Positions 34,607-42,298 of a stretch of DNA of 64,000 nucleotides are shown piece by piece. Location of the stretch: positions 1 to 64,000 of the forward strand of contig JAIXOL010000053.1 of the NCBI GenBank assembly GCA_027486845.1. Direction: 5' to 3'. This stretch comes from Cytophagaceae bacterium. GTDB taxonomy: Bacteria; Bacteroidota; Bacteroidia; Cytophagales; Spirosomataceae. A program made the translations under genes and the position numbers. The notes under the pieces were generated by a model, which was not told the origin of the DNA, made no database searches, and saw nothing but the letters and a program-made list of their open reading frames with translations. How positions within the stretch are numbered: the first letter of the stretch is position 1; every line of letters begins with the position of its first letter.

Positions 34607-34672
34607 ATGGGAATGTTATAAGTCATATAAAAAATTGTATAACACATTTAACTTTGTTTTTTGCCACCTTTG
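34607..34672 (+). promoter_or_regulatory. Stress-regulon promoter 4, before the DUF2383 gene
   Basis: First box AATGTTATAA at 34612, second AATTGTATAACAC at 34633 (21 bp), -7-like ACCTTTG at 34666. The flank before the first box is TATGGGAAT instead of TGTGTGAAT, the weakest flank of the set. Coding start at 34703. Confidence 0.78.
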
Positions 34673-34702
34673 ATTTATCATTTCATTCTAAATTCAGTAA
34701 AA

Positions 34703-35155
34703 ATGAAAAATGAAAAATCAATCAGTCTTTTAAATAGCCTTATCGTTATAAATAGTGATAGAATTGAAGAGTATTTATTAGATGCAAAAGAGACCGATGA
34801 AAGTGCATTAAAGATTTTGTTTTATCAATTTCAGCAAACCAGTCAAAAATGTAAAACTGAACTTATTTTTGAGGTTGAAAGACTAGGTGGTATTGCTGCT
34901 CAGAACTCAAAAATTAATGATAATTTCTTTAAAGTTTGGATGAATGTAATTACAATTCTTACAGGTAAAAACCGCAATTCGATTCTGAACTCCTGTAAGT
35001 ATAGTGATGATATTGCGGTAAATTCTTATACAGAAACAATAGAAAAACACCATCGAGACATAACTCACGACCAAAAAATGATGCTTACATGTCAATATTC
35101 CTTAATAAAAGCCGAAAACAATAAAGTAAGAGAACTCCTAGAAACTGAATTTTAA
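34703..35155 (+). CDS. DUF2383 / PA2169-type four-helix protein
   Basis: 150-residue protein from the ATG at 34703; a TTG at 34661 lies inside the promoter and is rejected. It matches the DUF2383 pattern of ferritin-like helical proteins: an N-terminal helix with SLLNSLIVINSDRIEEYLLDAKE, a central ALKILFYQFQQTS helix and a C-terminal helix with QYSLIKAENNKVRELL. I do not see a complete di-iron set by eye, so metal binding is open. It is preceded by stress-regulon promoter 4. Confidence 0.7.
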   Translation: MKNEKSISLLNSLIVINSDRIEEYLLDAKETDESALKILFYQFQQTSQKCKTELIFEVERLGGIAAQNSKINDNFFKVWMNVITILTGKNRNSILNSCKYSDDIAVNSYTETIEKHHRDITHDQKMMLTCQYSLIKAENNKVRELLETEF

Positions 35156-35204
35156 AACTAAAAGCGTTGTTTTTTCTTGATACGGTTTATAAAATGGCCT
35201 TTGC

Positions 35205-35243
35205 CAACTCGAATCTTGCGTCTCGTTTCTGGTATCTCATTAC
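35205..35243. repeat. Intergenic element C sharing words with elements A and B
   Basis: GAATCTTGCGTCTCG followed by GGTATCTCATTAC resembles the right ends of element A (GAATCTT, CTCGTATCTCA) and element B (CTCG, TCTCATTAC). A third degenerate copy, without the TTGATAATCAAG core. Confidence 0.35.
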
Positions 35244-35295
35244 CTGTTATTAAATACTATTGTCGTTTACAATAATAATTGTCGTTCATCCTCTT

Positions 35296-35331
35296 TTTGA
35301 TATTTTTATCACTCGTTTAGAGTTATATTTG
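35296..35331 (+). promoter_or_regulatory. Possible promoter of the FMN reductase gene
   Basis: TATATTTG (35324-35331) matches the Bacteroidota -7 consensus; a TTTG at 35296-35299 is a candidate -33 with slightly long spacing. It lacks the direct repeats of the neighbouring regulon promoters. The gene starts at 35397, after an AT-rich hairpin at 35351-35373. Confidence 0.4.
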
Positions 35332-35396
35332 TTAGCAGATTGATACAATTAAAAAAATGATAGTCATTTTTTTAAAACTAATTTAACAACATTTTT

Positions 35397-35954
35397 ATGC
35401 ATCATATATCAATCATTTCGTCAAGTGTTAGACCTGACCGAAAAAGCCACAGATTAGCTTTGTATTTTAAGAATTATTTGACTGAAAATAATTTATCAAG
35501 CGTTGAAATTTTGGATTTAAGAGAATATGCTTTCCCAATTTTTACTGAGAAACTGCAAAATCAAGCAAGTCCAAGTGAAAAAGCCTTAGTGTTTTCCCAA
35601 AAAATCCAATCTTCTCACGGTATTATTTTAGTAACACCTGAATATAATGGTGGTTATCCTGCAAGTTTAAAAAATGCAATTGACTTATTATATAAAGAAT
35701 GGCGACATAAACCTGTGGCTATTGCCACAGTTTCGGCTGGCCCTTTTGGTGGTTCACAAGTGCTTCTTTCATTGCAATTTATACTTTGGAAAATGAAAGT
35801 TTGGACAATTACCGAGATATTTTCTGTGCCAAAAGTTCACCAAAATTACGATGATACAGGAAAACCAGCCGACAAAGCCGCATCCGATAAATTAGCCGAA
35901 GTGTTCATTAAAGAACTGATGTGGTGCGTGAAAGCTGATAATTCAAAAATTTAA
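35397..35954 (+). CDS. NADPH-dependent FMN reductase family protein
   Basis: 185-residue flavodoxin-like oxidoreductase. The N-terminal phosphate-binding loop is ISSSVRPDRKSHRLALYF. The central TPEYNGGYPASLKNAIDLLY and the VATVSAGPFGG-like loop (IATVSAGPFGG) are the family's FMN-contacting segments. It should reduce flavin or quinone-like substrates with NAD(P)H in the cytoplasm, a role that fits oxidative-stress defence. It has its own leader with a Bacteroidota-type promoter and ends two bases before stress-regulon promoter 5. Confidence 0.85.
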   Translation: MHHISIISSSVRPDRKSHRLALYFKNYLTENNLSSVEILDLREYAFPIFTEKLQNQASPSEKALVFSQKIQSSHGIILVTPEYNGGYPASLKNAIDLLYKEWRHKPVAIATVSAGPFGGSQVLLSLQFILWKMKVWTITEIFSVPKVHQNYDDTGKPADKAASDKLAEVFIKELMWCVKADNSKI

Positions 35955-35955
35955 A

Positions 35956-36021
35956 TATGTGAATGATGTAAGTCATTTCAACAATTATATAACATTTTTA
36001 GCATTCAGTATCTTACCTTTG
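35956..36021 (+). promoter_or_regulatory. Stress-regulon promoter 5, before a small-envelope-protein operon
   Basis: Flank TATGTGAAT at 35956, first box AATGATGTAA at 35962, second AATTATATAACAT at 35983 (21 bp), -7-like ACCTTTG at 36015. Coding start at 36046; a run of closely spaced genes up to about 43.9 kb follows. Confidence 0.85.
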
Positions 36022-36045
36022 ATTACAATCTAAAATCTATATCAA

Positions 36046-36231
36046 ATGCCATTATTCAATATTTTACTTGTATTAATTGTTGCGGGCGTGATTTTATGGC
36101 TCATTAATACATATATTCCAATGGATGGAAAAATCAAAAGTATCTTAAACATCGTTTTTGTGGTAGTTATAATAATTTGGCTCCTAAAAGTATTTGGGTT
36201 ATTAAATGGGTTGATGAATATCACTATTTAA
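36046..36231 (+). CDS. Small Thivi_2564-type membrane protein
   Basis: 61 residues made of two membrane helices: LFNILLVLIVAGVILWLIN and IVFVVVIIIWLLKVF, separated by a short loop (TYIPMDGKIKSIL). This matches the Thivi_2564 family of small inner-membrane proteins, whose role is unknown. It opens the operon behind stress-regulon promoter 5. An antisense reading frame over the same bases is a shadow. Confidence 0.8.
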   Translation: MPLFNILLVLIVAGVILWLINTYIPMDGKIKSILNIVFVVVIIIWLLKVFGLLNGLMNITI

Positions 36232-36260
36232 AACCAAAAACAATAAACTCAACTCAATTT

Positions 36261-36452
36261 ATGAATATTAAACGCATTTTTGGGGCATTTTTAACGCTTT
36301 TTGGTATTGGTGGATTAGTCTATTCTGCCATTTTATTCGTAAATAAATCAGGCGATCATAATGTAAAAGCACTTATTACTTATGGTATAATTGGTTTTAT
36401 ATTTTTTCTTTCAGGAATTGGACTCATACGTACAACCAAAGACGAATCATAA
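36261..36452 (+). CDS. Small two-helix membrane protein
   Basis: 63-residue membrane protein starting at the ATG at 36261 (MNIKRIFGAFLTLFG). An earlier in-frame ATG at 36177 overlaps the previous gene and adds only non-hydrophobic sequence. Two membrane segments (about 4-24 and 37-56) flank a short polar loop. Similar small proteins follow Thivi_2564-like genes in Bacteroidota, but the function is unknown. Confidence 0.65.
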   Translation: MNIKRIFGAFLTLFGIGGLVYSAILFVNKSGDHNVKALITYGIIGFIFFLSGIGLIRTTKDES

Positions 36453-36463
36453 ACTTTATTTAG

Positions 36464-36745
36464 ATGAAAAACTATATTTTAATCATCACTTTGGGCTTAA
36501 TTTTTAGTGCATGCAGCCCAGCTTATGTAAGTGTGAGACCTACACACACATATATAGAACGCCCGATGAGCCCGAGCATAAACCACGTTTGGGTTGATGG
36601 AAACTGGGTTTATAGTCGCCGAACGCACACCTATTCAAGAAATAATGGCTATTGGACCCAACCCAATCGGGGTAGAAAATATACACAAGGCCAATGGAAA
36701 TCTACTAAAAGAGGTGAACATTGGGTACAAGGAAGGTGGAAATAA
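36464..36745 (+). CDS. YXWGXW-repeat lipoprotein
   Basis: 93-residue lipoprotein with a lipobox at IFSAC (Cys17), anchored in the envelope. The mature part has repeated aromatic-Gly-aromatic units: VWVDGNWVYS, GYWTQPNRG, GQWKSTKRG and HWVQGRWK. This is the YXWGXW repeat family, found as small surface or periplasmic proteins of unknown role. It lies twelve bases after the previous gene in the operon behind promoter 5. Confidence 0.82.
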   Translation: MKNYILIITLGLIFSACSPAYVSVRPTHTYIERPMSPSINHVWVDGNWVYSRRTHTYSRNNGYWTQPNRGRKYTQGQWKSTKRGEHWVQGRWK

Positions 36746-36786
36746 CAAAAAAATAGATACACACTTAAATCTCAAAACATAACAAA

Positions 36787-37257
36787 ATGAAGCTAACAAT
36801 TGGTATTTCGGAAGAACGTCTAAAGATATGTGTTAATATACTTGCAAATCTTTTAGCAGATGAAATGGTACTTTACATCAAAACTAGAAAATTTCATTGG
36901 AATGTTTCGGGCCAAAGTTTTATGGAATTACATAAATTGTTTGAAGCCCAATATACTGAATTTGAAAAGGTAATTGATGAAATTGCTGAGCGTATCGGAA
37001 AATTGGGAAGTCATACAATTGGAACAATGAGCGAATTCTCCGCACTTACGCGTTTAAAAGAGTCGCCAAACGTGTATGAATCACAAAAAGAAATATTGAA
37101 TGAGTTGAAAAGTGACCATGAAACATTAATACTAGAACTCCGCAAAGGTATTAATGAATGTGCATTAAACCGTGATGCAGGAACTACCGATTTCTTGACA
37201 GGGATTTTGGTACAACACGAAACTTCCGCATGGGTTCTTAACCGATATCTAAATTAA
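36787..37257 (+). CDS. dps: Dps family ferritin-like protein
   Basis: 156-residue dodecamer-forming mini-ferritin that oxidises and stores iron and protects DNA. The ferroxidase region is seen in KFHWNVSGQSFMELHKLFE and the following EFEKVIDEIAERI, which supply the His and acidic ligands at the subunit interface. There is no basic N-terminal tail for DNA binding, so it may protect through iron storage alone. It is part of the operon behind stress-regulon promoter 5, in keeping with oxidative stress. Confidence 0.92.
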   Translation: MKLTIGISEERLKICVNILANLLADEMVLYIKTRKFHWNVSGQSFMELHKLFEAQYTEFEKVIDEIAERIGKLGSHTIGTMSEFSALTRLKESPNVYESQKEILNELKSDHETLILELRKGINECALNRDAGTTDFLTGILVQHETSAWVLNRYLN

Positions 37258-37323
37258 CTAATTGAAAATTGGTGCTTTAGCGAAAAAAATCTTCACATAA
37301 AACTAATTTTTTTAAAAAATAAC

Positions 37324-38244
37324 ATGAAGACTCTAATAAAAATAATCCTTCTTTTTGGCGTAGGTTTTTCTATAACCTCGTGCGTCGCCAAGAAAAAATT
37401 GACCGAATTACAGTCGCTTTACGAAAAATCAGAATCGGATTTGGTCAAATGTGGTGATAATGTACAAGATTACAAAGATCGCCTCGAAAGAATGTCGAGA
37501 TTGCAGCAAGAAAGTGAAAATCAAAAAAACAATACACTCGGAGTAGTTATGCAACGTGATATGCAAATTAATGAACTAAAAATGCAAATTGTTGATTACA
37601 AAGGCTTGCGAGATAAACAACTTGATGCCGTGGGAAATCTTACGGTTTTATCGAAAGAAGCTAATGCAAATATCGATAAAACACTTTCACAACTTGCAAC
37701 CAAAGATCGTTATATTTATCTGCTGCAAGCTGCCCGAACCAAAACCGATTCTATCAATTTGGCTTTGGCCGTAAACCTAACAGGTGTGCTACGCAATGGC
37801 ATTGAAGATAAAGATGTTGAGATAAAAGTCGATAAAACAGTCGTTTTTATTAATATTTCTGATAAAATGCTTTTTAGCACAGGAAGTACCAAAATTTCGG
37901 CAAGAGCCAATATTGTCTTAGAGAAAATTGCACTCATTATCAAATCAAGACCTGAGCTGGAAGTGATGGTAGAAGGTTATACAGATGACGTTTCAATCAA
38001 CACCGAATGTGTGACAGATAATTGGGATTTGAGTGCCAAACGTGCTACATCGGTTGTGCGTGTGATGCAACAAAATTTTAATATCGACCCTAATAAATTA
38101 ATTGCTGCAGGTCGTGGACAATACAATATTTTGGCAAGCAATAACACCTCGGAAGGGCGTACAAAAAATCGACGTACTCGCATTATTTTGATGCCAAAAC
38201 TAGACCAATTTTATGATTTATTGAATCCTGATAATCAGAAGTAA
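37324..38244 (+). CDS. OmpA-family lipoprotein
   Basis: 306-residue lipoprotein with lipobox ITSC (Cys20) followed by a long helical region (about 25-130) that probably forms a coiled coil. The C-terminal OmpA domain (about 175-300) contains the peptidoglycan-binding core EVMVEGYTDD and the NRRTRI motif. It would link the outer membrane to peptidoglycan. It lies 66 bases after dps in the same operon and before the frameshifted SOUL gene. Confidence 0.9.
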   Translation: MKTLIKIILLFGVGFSITSCVAKKKLTELQSLYEKSESDLVKCGDNVQDYKDRLERMSRLQQESENQKNNTLGVVMQRDMQINELKMQIVDYKGLRDKQLDAVGNLTVLSKEANANIDKTLSQLATKDRYIYLLQAARTKTDSINLALAVNLTGVLRNGIEDKDVEIKVDKTVVFINISDKMLFSTGSTKISARANIVLEKIALIIKSRPELEVMVEGYTDDVSINTECVTDNWDLSAKRATSVVRVMQQNFNIDPNKLIAAGRGQYNILASNNTSEGRTKNRRTRIILMPKLDQFYDLLNPDNQK

Positions 38245-38267
38245 CAATAATTTCAAAATTAAAAACC

Positions 38268-38866
38268 ATGAAAACTGTACTAATTATTACGGTCATTTTG
38301 TTTATAGGATTCACTCTTTTTCAGGCATATACTGTCATGGCATCAAACAAATCTGAGTCTCAGCCATATACCGTTGTCCGTACCGAAAAAGACTTTGAAA
38401 TTAGGTTTTATCCAATCACGACGATGGCGATGATAAATTCTTCGGCAAAAACTTACAAAGAATTGGGTAATATGGGCTTTAAAAAATTGACTGGCTATAT
38501 TTTGGAGGCAACCAAACTAACGAAAAAATAGCCATGACAACGCCCGTTCACATGGATATAAATCAAACATCTTCTACCATGAGTTTTGTGATGCCAAGTC
38601 AGTATAACAAAGATAATTTGCCACAACCCAACGACTCAAACGTAAAAATAAAAACTATTTCACAAGAATACGTAGCTGTTATGAAATTTGGTGGATACGC
38701 TTCCGAGAATGACATAAAAACGAATAGTCGAAAACTCGAAAATGCTTTAAAAGAAGCCTCAATTTCCTATTATGGGCATTTTCGTTTCTTGGGTTATAAT
38801 CCACCTTTTCAATTTATTGGTCGCCGAAACGAAATCATCGTTAGCGTTGATTGGACGAATAAATGA
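38268..38866 (+). pseudogene. SOUL heme-binding protein gene interrupted by a one-base deletion
   Basis: Two frames cover one SOUL-family gene. The first (38268-38531) has a signal anchor and the typical VVRTEKDFEIRFYPITTMA and FKKLTGYI segments. The second (38534-38866) has MTTPVHMD through FQFIGRRNE. Between them the family motif GGNQTNEKIAMTTP appears only if one T is added to the TTTT run at 38500-38503. This could be a true frameshift or a base-calling error in a homopolymer; if corrected, the protein would be about 199 residues and normal. SOUL proteins bind heme; this one would sit in the periplasm. Confidence 0.85.
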
Positions 38867-38883
38867 TTTTAAAAAAAAATAAA

Positions 38884-39495
38884 ATGAAAAATATTATTCT
38901 TACTGTGTTTTTAATCAGTCTTTTATCGGCTTGTAGTACAACTCGCATTACGAGCAGTTGGAGCGAACCCGATAAGCAAATTAGCATCGACCAGCTCAAA
39001 AAAGTTTTGGTGGTTGCATTATTCAAAAACGAAACGAGCCGTCATAAGTCAGAAGATGAAATGGCGGGCTATTTGAAAGGAAGTGCGGTTGTTTCGTATG
39101 ATTATTTGAATGATAGTTTTAATAAACAAAACGAAGAAGGAATTAGAGATAAAATAAAAGCCGATGGTTTTGATGGAGCTATCACGATGCGACTATTGGA
39201 TGTTGAAAAAGACACTGCTTACTCGCCAGGTATTATCAATTCATACCCTTCCTATTATCGTTCATTCAGTCGTTATTATTACCGAAATTGGCCATTTTAT
39301 TCAAATCCAAGTTATTATTTCACAACCAAAACTTATACCGTTGAAACAAACGTATATTCGATAAAGGAAGATAAAATAATTTGGACAGCTCTTACCGAAA
39401 CAACAAACCCTAATGGCGTCGACAAAATGATGAATGACATAGCGAGTGTAGTTTATAAACGAATGAAAAAAGAAGGTTTTGTGAATAAAAACTAA
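38884..39495 (+). CDS. Lipoprotein resembling DUF4136 proteins
   Basis: 203-residue lipoprotein from the ATG at 38884, with lipobox LLSAC (Cys16). The mature protein starts STTRITSSWSEPD, which resembles the DUF4136-type start of small envelope proteins. It also has a Tyr-rich stretch (SYPSYYRSFSRYYYRNWPFY) and a C-terminal segment around MMNDIASVVYKRMKKEGF. Function unknown. It follows the SOUL gene by 17 bases. Confidence 0.7.
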   Translation: MKNIILTVFLISLLSACSTTRITSSWSEPDKQISIDQLKKVLVVALFKNETSRHKSEDEMAGYLKGSAVVSYDYLNDSFNKQNEEGIRDKIKADGFDGAITMRLLDVEKDTAYSPGIINSYPSYYRSFSRYYYRNWPFYSNPSYYFTTKTYTVETNVYSIKEDKIIWTALTETTNPNGVDKMMNDIASVVYKRMKKEGFVNKN

Positions 39496-39523
39496 CGGAC
39501 TTCTCAATAAAATAGCACACAAA

Positions 39524-40261
39524 ATGAAAACAAAAACTTATAATTCTGGACTCCGAGCATTGCTTTCTATCAGAAATTTAAATGCTTCTTTAGAAAAAAA
39601 TCGAACAACTTTAGTGCTAATTGAGAAAGAAATCAACGATTTAAACAGCGATACTTCGGTTATAATCCAATCAAACTGTACGATTGAGTCGTATGAAAAA
39701 TGGAAAATTGCACTGAAAGAAAGTGACAGTCCAGCATATAATATCAATAAATTATTAAAAACGACTATTGAAAAAATAGCCATAAAAGATAGTTCGAGTT
39801 CGACCGATTTATGGAAGCAATTTGATTTGTATGTTGGTGAGTTAAAAAACATCTATCAAAATTTAGAAGAGTTAGGTATTGAATTTTTGCCCGATAGAGA
39901 GCATGAGTTTTGGAAACGAGATATTGGTAAATTTAAAGAAATAATTTTGCCCATAATTGTCGCCATTGAAGAGTCTTGCCGAGTGCAATTGCGTATTATT
40001 GAAAGATATTCGTCCAACGAACTAGTACAAATTACAGACTCACTTTTGCTGGGTATTCCAAATGATTTTACGTCCGAAGAGGCTGAAAAATACGAACATG
40101 ACTATTTGGTTGCCTTGAAAGATTTCAAGCAGGAATTTCATAAAGAAAAAAATCTTTGGGATAGCTTTTTAGATATTTTGGCCGATGGAAGTCATCAAAC
40201 ACCTTCCGAAAATGTAATGATGAGCCGATGGATTGAAGGCGAAAAAGGCGATTTAAAGTAA
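39524..40261 (+). CDS. Helical protein of unknown function
   Basis: 245-residue soluble protein with no signal peptide or membrane segment, and high Glu, Lys and Ser content. The sequence looks helical throughout, with a central EFWKRDIGKFKEIILPIIVA segment. I do not recognise a family. It lies 28 bases after the lipoprotein gene and 24 bases before the rubrerythrin gene, so it belongs to the same operon. Confidence 0.6.
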   Translation: MKTKTYNSGLRALLSIRNLNASLEKNRTTLVLIEKEINDLNSDTSVIIQSNCTIESYEKWKIALKESDSPAYNINKLLKTTIEKIAIKDSSSSTDLWKQFDLYVGELKNIYQNLEELGIEFLPDREHEFWKRDIGKFKEIILPIIVAIEESCRVQLRIIERYSSNELVQITDSLLLGIPNDFTSEEAEKYEHDYLVALKDFKQEFHKEKNLWDSFLDILADGSHQTPSENVMMSRWIEGEKGDLK

Positions 40262-40285
40262 TTGTAATCTAAAAAAAGATAAAAA

Positions 40286-41044
40286 ATGAAAAACTACATA
40301 TTTATTGGAACAATAATATTTTTGACTAGCAGCACGTTTTTGGCTTCATGCGGAAAATCAGATAGGAATGAAACTTCAAAAACTGAGCAGTCAAAATTGA
40401 AAGAAACTTCCGAAATCATACCGGTGCTTACAGAAATAGATAGTACAGCTGAAAAAGCCAAGACCATCGATAATTTGCAAGCCGCTTATAAAGGAGAAGT
40501 AATCGCAAAGGCAAAATATATAGCTTACGCCCAAAAAGCCGAGCAAGAAGGGTTTCCTCAAATTTCGTCACTTTATAGAGCGGTTTCGGCGGCAGAGCAT
40601 ATCCATGCGGGCAATCATCAATCAGTGTTGGCAGAATCAAAGGTGGTTGTGCCAACAATAAAACCTGAATTTACAGTAAAAACAACCAAAGAAAACTTAG
40701 CAGGCGACATCAAAGGTGAAGCCTATGAGGCAACTTCAATGTATCCATCATTTATAAAATCGGCTGAAAATGCTGGTAATCAGATTGGTATCGTGAGTTT
40801 GACTTATGCTATGAAAACAGAGAAAAAGCACAATTTGATGTACACAACCGCATTAAATGCATTAGAAAATAATAGTGTCAAAACTTTGCCTTCGATATTT
40901 TACGTTTGCTCGTTGTGTGGAAATACTTACGCTAATAAAGCTCCAGCAAGATGTACTTTTTGCATGACAAAAAGTGAAAAATTTATGAAAATTAGTAAAG
41001 TAAAAGCCAATCGTGATATTGCAATGGATGACTGCCCTATGTAG
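40286..41044 (+). CDS. Lipoprotein-anchored rubrerythrin-like protein
   Basis: 252-residue protein combining a lipobox (FLASC, Cys22) with a rubrerythrin-type ferritin-like domain. The di-iron helices are seen around YKGEVIAKAKYIAYAQKAEQ and AAEHIHAGNHQ, then GEAYEATSMYPSFIKSAE and KTEKKH. A C-terminal rubredoxin-like zinc or iron site has CSLCGNTYANKAPARCTFC. Rubrerythrins reduce peroxide and are normally cytosolic, so an exported lipoprotein form is unusual. It would act on the periplasmic or outer face, close to the L,D-transpeptidases and OmpA lipoprotein of the same operon. Confidence 0.88.
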   Translation: MKNYIFIGTIIFLTSSTFLASCGKSDRNETSKTEQSKLKETSEIIPVLTEIDSTAEKAKTIDNLQAAYKGEVIAKAKYIAYAQKAEQEGFPQISSLYRAVSAAEHIHAGNHQSVLAESKVVVPTIKPEFTVKTTKENLAGDIKGEAYEATSMYPSFIKSAENAGNQIGIVSLTYAMKTEKKHNLMYTTALNALENNSVKTLPSIFYVCSLCGNTYANKAPARCTFCMTKSEKFMKISKVKANRDIAMDDCPM

Positions 41045-41091
41045 ATTTGAATACTTATAACATTGATAATTAAATACTTAAACCAAAAAGC

Positions 41092-41577
41092 ATGAACCTA
41101 ACACACCTTCATTTATTGATAAACCATTTACCAATCATTGGCTCTATTTTGGGCGGTTTTGTGTTGGCACAAGGAATTTGGAACAAAAGCGAGCTAACAA
41201 AAATTGCTGCATACAATGTGTTAATTATTTCGTCAATCGGGGCAATTGTGGCTTATTTTACGGGAGAAGAAGCTGAAGAAACCATTGAGAATATTGCAGG
41301 TCTGATGGAAAGTACTATCAAAATCCATGAAGATTTTGCAGTGTATGCTTTAATAGCCTTGATGGCAGTGGGGATTTTTTCGATTTTGGGACTTTGGGCT
41401 ACTATCAAACAAAATTCATATGCTGGAATCTTGAGTACGGTCACTTTAGTAATATCGTTTGTGGGTTTTGGCTTAATTGCTCAAACTGGCTACTTAGGCG
41501 GACAAATCAGACATTCTGAACTGCGTCCTAATTTCATCGAACCAACTGAAAAATTAGATAGAGAAAAAGATGAATAA
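41092..41577 (+). CDS. DUF2231-like membrane protein
   Basis: 161-residue inner-membrane protein with about four helices. The N-terminus HLHLLINHLPIIGSILGGF with histidines, the FTGEEAEE segment, IHEDFAVYALIAL and the GYLGGQIRHSE end resemble DUF2231-type or cytochrome-associated membrane proteins that may bind heme. It follows the rubrerythrin gene by 47 bases and may form a redox pair with it. The link is inference. Confidence 0.7.
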   Translation: MNLTHLHLLINHLPIIGSILGGFVLAQGIWNKSELTKIAAYNVLIISSIGAIVAYFTGEEAEETIENIAGLMESTIKIHEDFAVYALIALMAVGIFSILGLWATIKQNSYAGILSTVTLVISFVGFGLIAQTGYLGGQIRHSELRPNFIEPTEKLDREKDE

Positions 41578-41668
41578 GCCTTGATTATGAAGATATTAAG
41601 CAAATTTGTAATGATTGTGGGCAGAAAAGTGTTAATAATATAACATCACCCATGAAAACGATAAACTT

Positions 41669-42298
41669 ATGCTGATTTCATTTCAAGTAATTTATTTTTT
41701 ACTCCATTTTTCATTTTCAAAATTACCAACAACGATTGTAAAAGTTGATACAAAAATCAACGATATAGAATGCCTTTACAACGACTGCCAACTTTCGGGA
41801 GTAGTTAATTTTGAAGCATTTCGTAATTCTTTAGAAGGATTTGAAAAGTTTCACCCTCAAAAATCAATTATTACGATTGTTGATTTTTCGTTGCCATCAA
41901 ACGTCGAGCGTTTTTTTGTGATTGATATTGCTAAGAAAAAACTATTAATTTCGTCATTAGTGGCACACGGGCAAAAATCTGGTGAAAATTTGGCTCGATC
42001 GTTTTCCAATAAAATGGAATCGCACCAAAGCAGTTTGGGTTTTTATTTAGTTGGTAGCGAAATTCAGAGTCCAAAACATGGCTCAGCATTATTACTTTTT
42101 GGTCTAGAAAAAGGTGTAAATGATAATGCCCGCCGTCGAGAAATTATTATTCACGGTGCAAATTACGTCAGTACATCATTTATTCAACAACATGGTAGAC
42201 TTGGCCGCAGTTATGGTTGCCCCGCCTTACCACAATCACTTATTCGGCAGGTTGTACCTGTATTAGCCAATGGAAGTTTACTTTATATATATGCTTAG
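41669..42298 (+). CDS. YkuD_2-type murein L,D-transpeptidase-like protein
   Basis: 209-residue exported protein with a hydrophobic N-terminus. It carries the catalytic region of the murein L,D-transpeptidase family: [15 protein letters not shown], then the conserved IIHGANYVS and [10 protein letters not shown], where the cysteine is the nucleophile. It should cross-link or anchor proteins to peptidoglycan. Its last eight bases overlap the next L,D-transpeptidase gene, so the two are translationally coupled. Confidence 0.85.
   Translation: MLISFQVIYFLLHFSFSKLPTTIVKVDTKINDIECLYNDCQLSGVVNFEAFRNSLEGFEKFHPQKSIITIVDFSLPSNVERFFVIDIAKKKLLISSLVAHGQKSGENLARSFSNKMESHQSSLGFYLVGSEIQSPKHGSALLLFGLEKGVNDNARRREIIIHGANYVSTSFIQQHGRLGRSYGCPALPQSLIRQVVPVLANGSLLYIYA

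Noticed and set aside
41613-41670. Possible twelfth regulon site (AATAATATAACATC at 41634) before the L,D-transpeptidase genes
   Set aside because: Only the second box resembles the motif. No first box lies 21 bp upstream, there is no TGTGTGAAT, and no ACCTTTG at the right distance.
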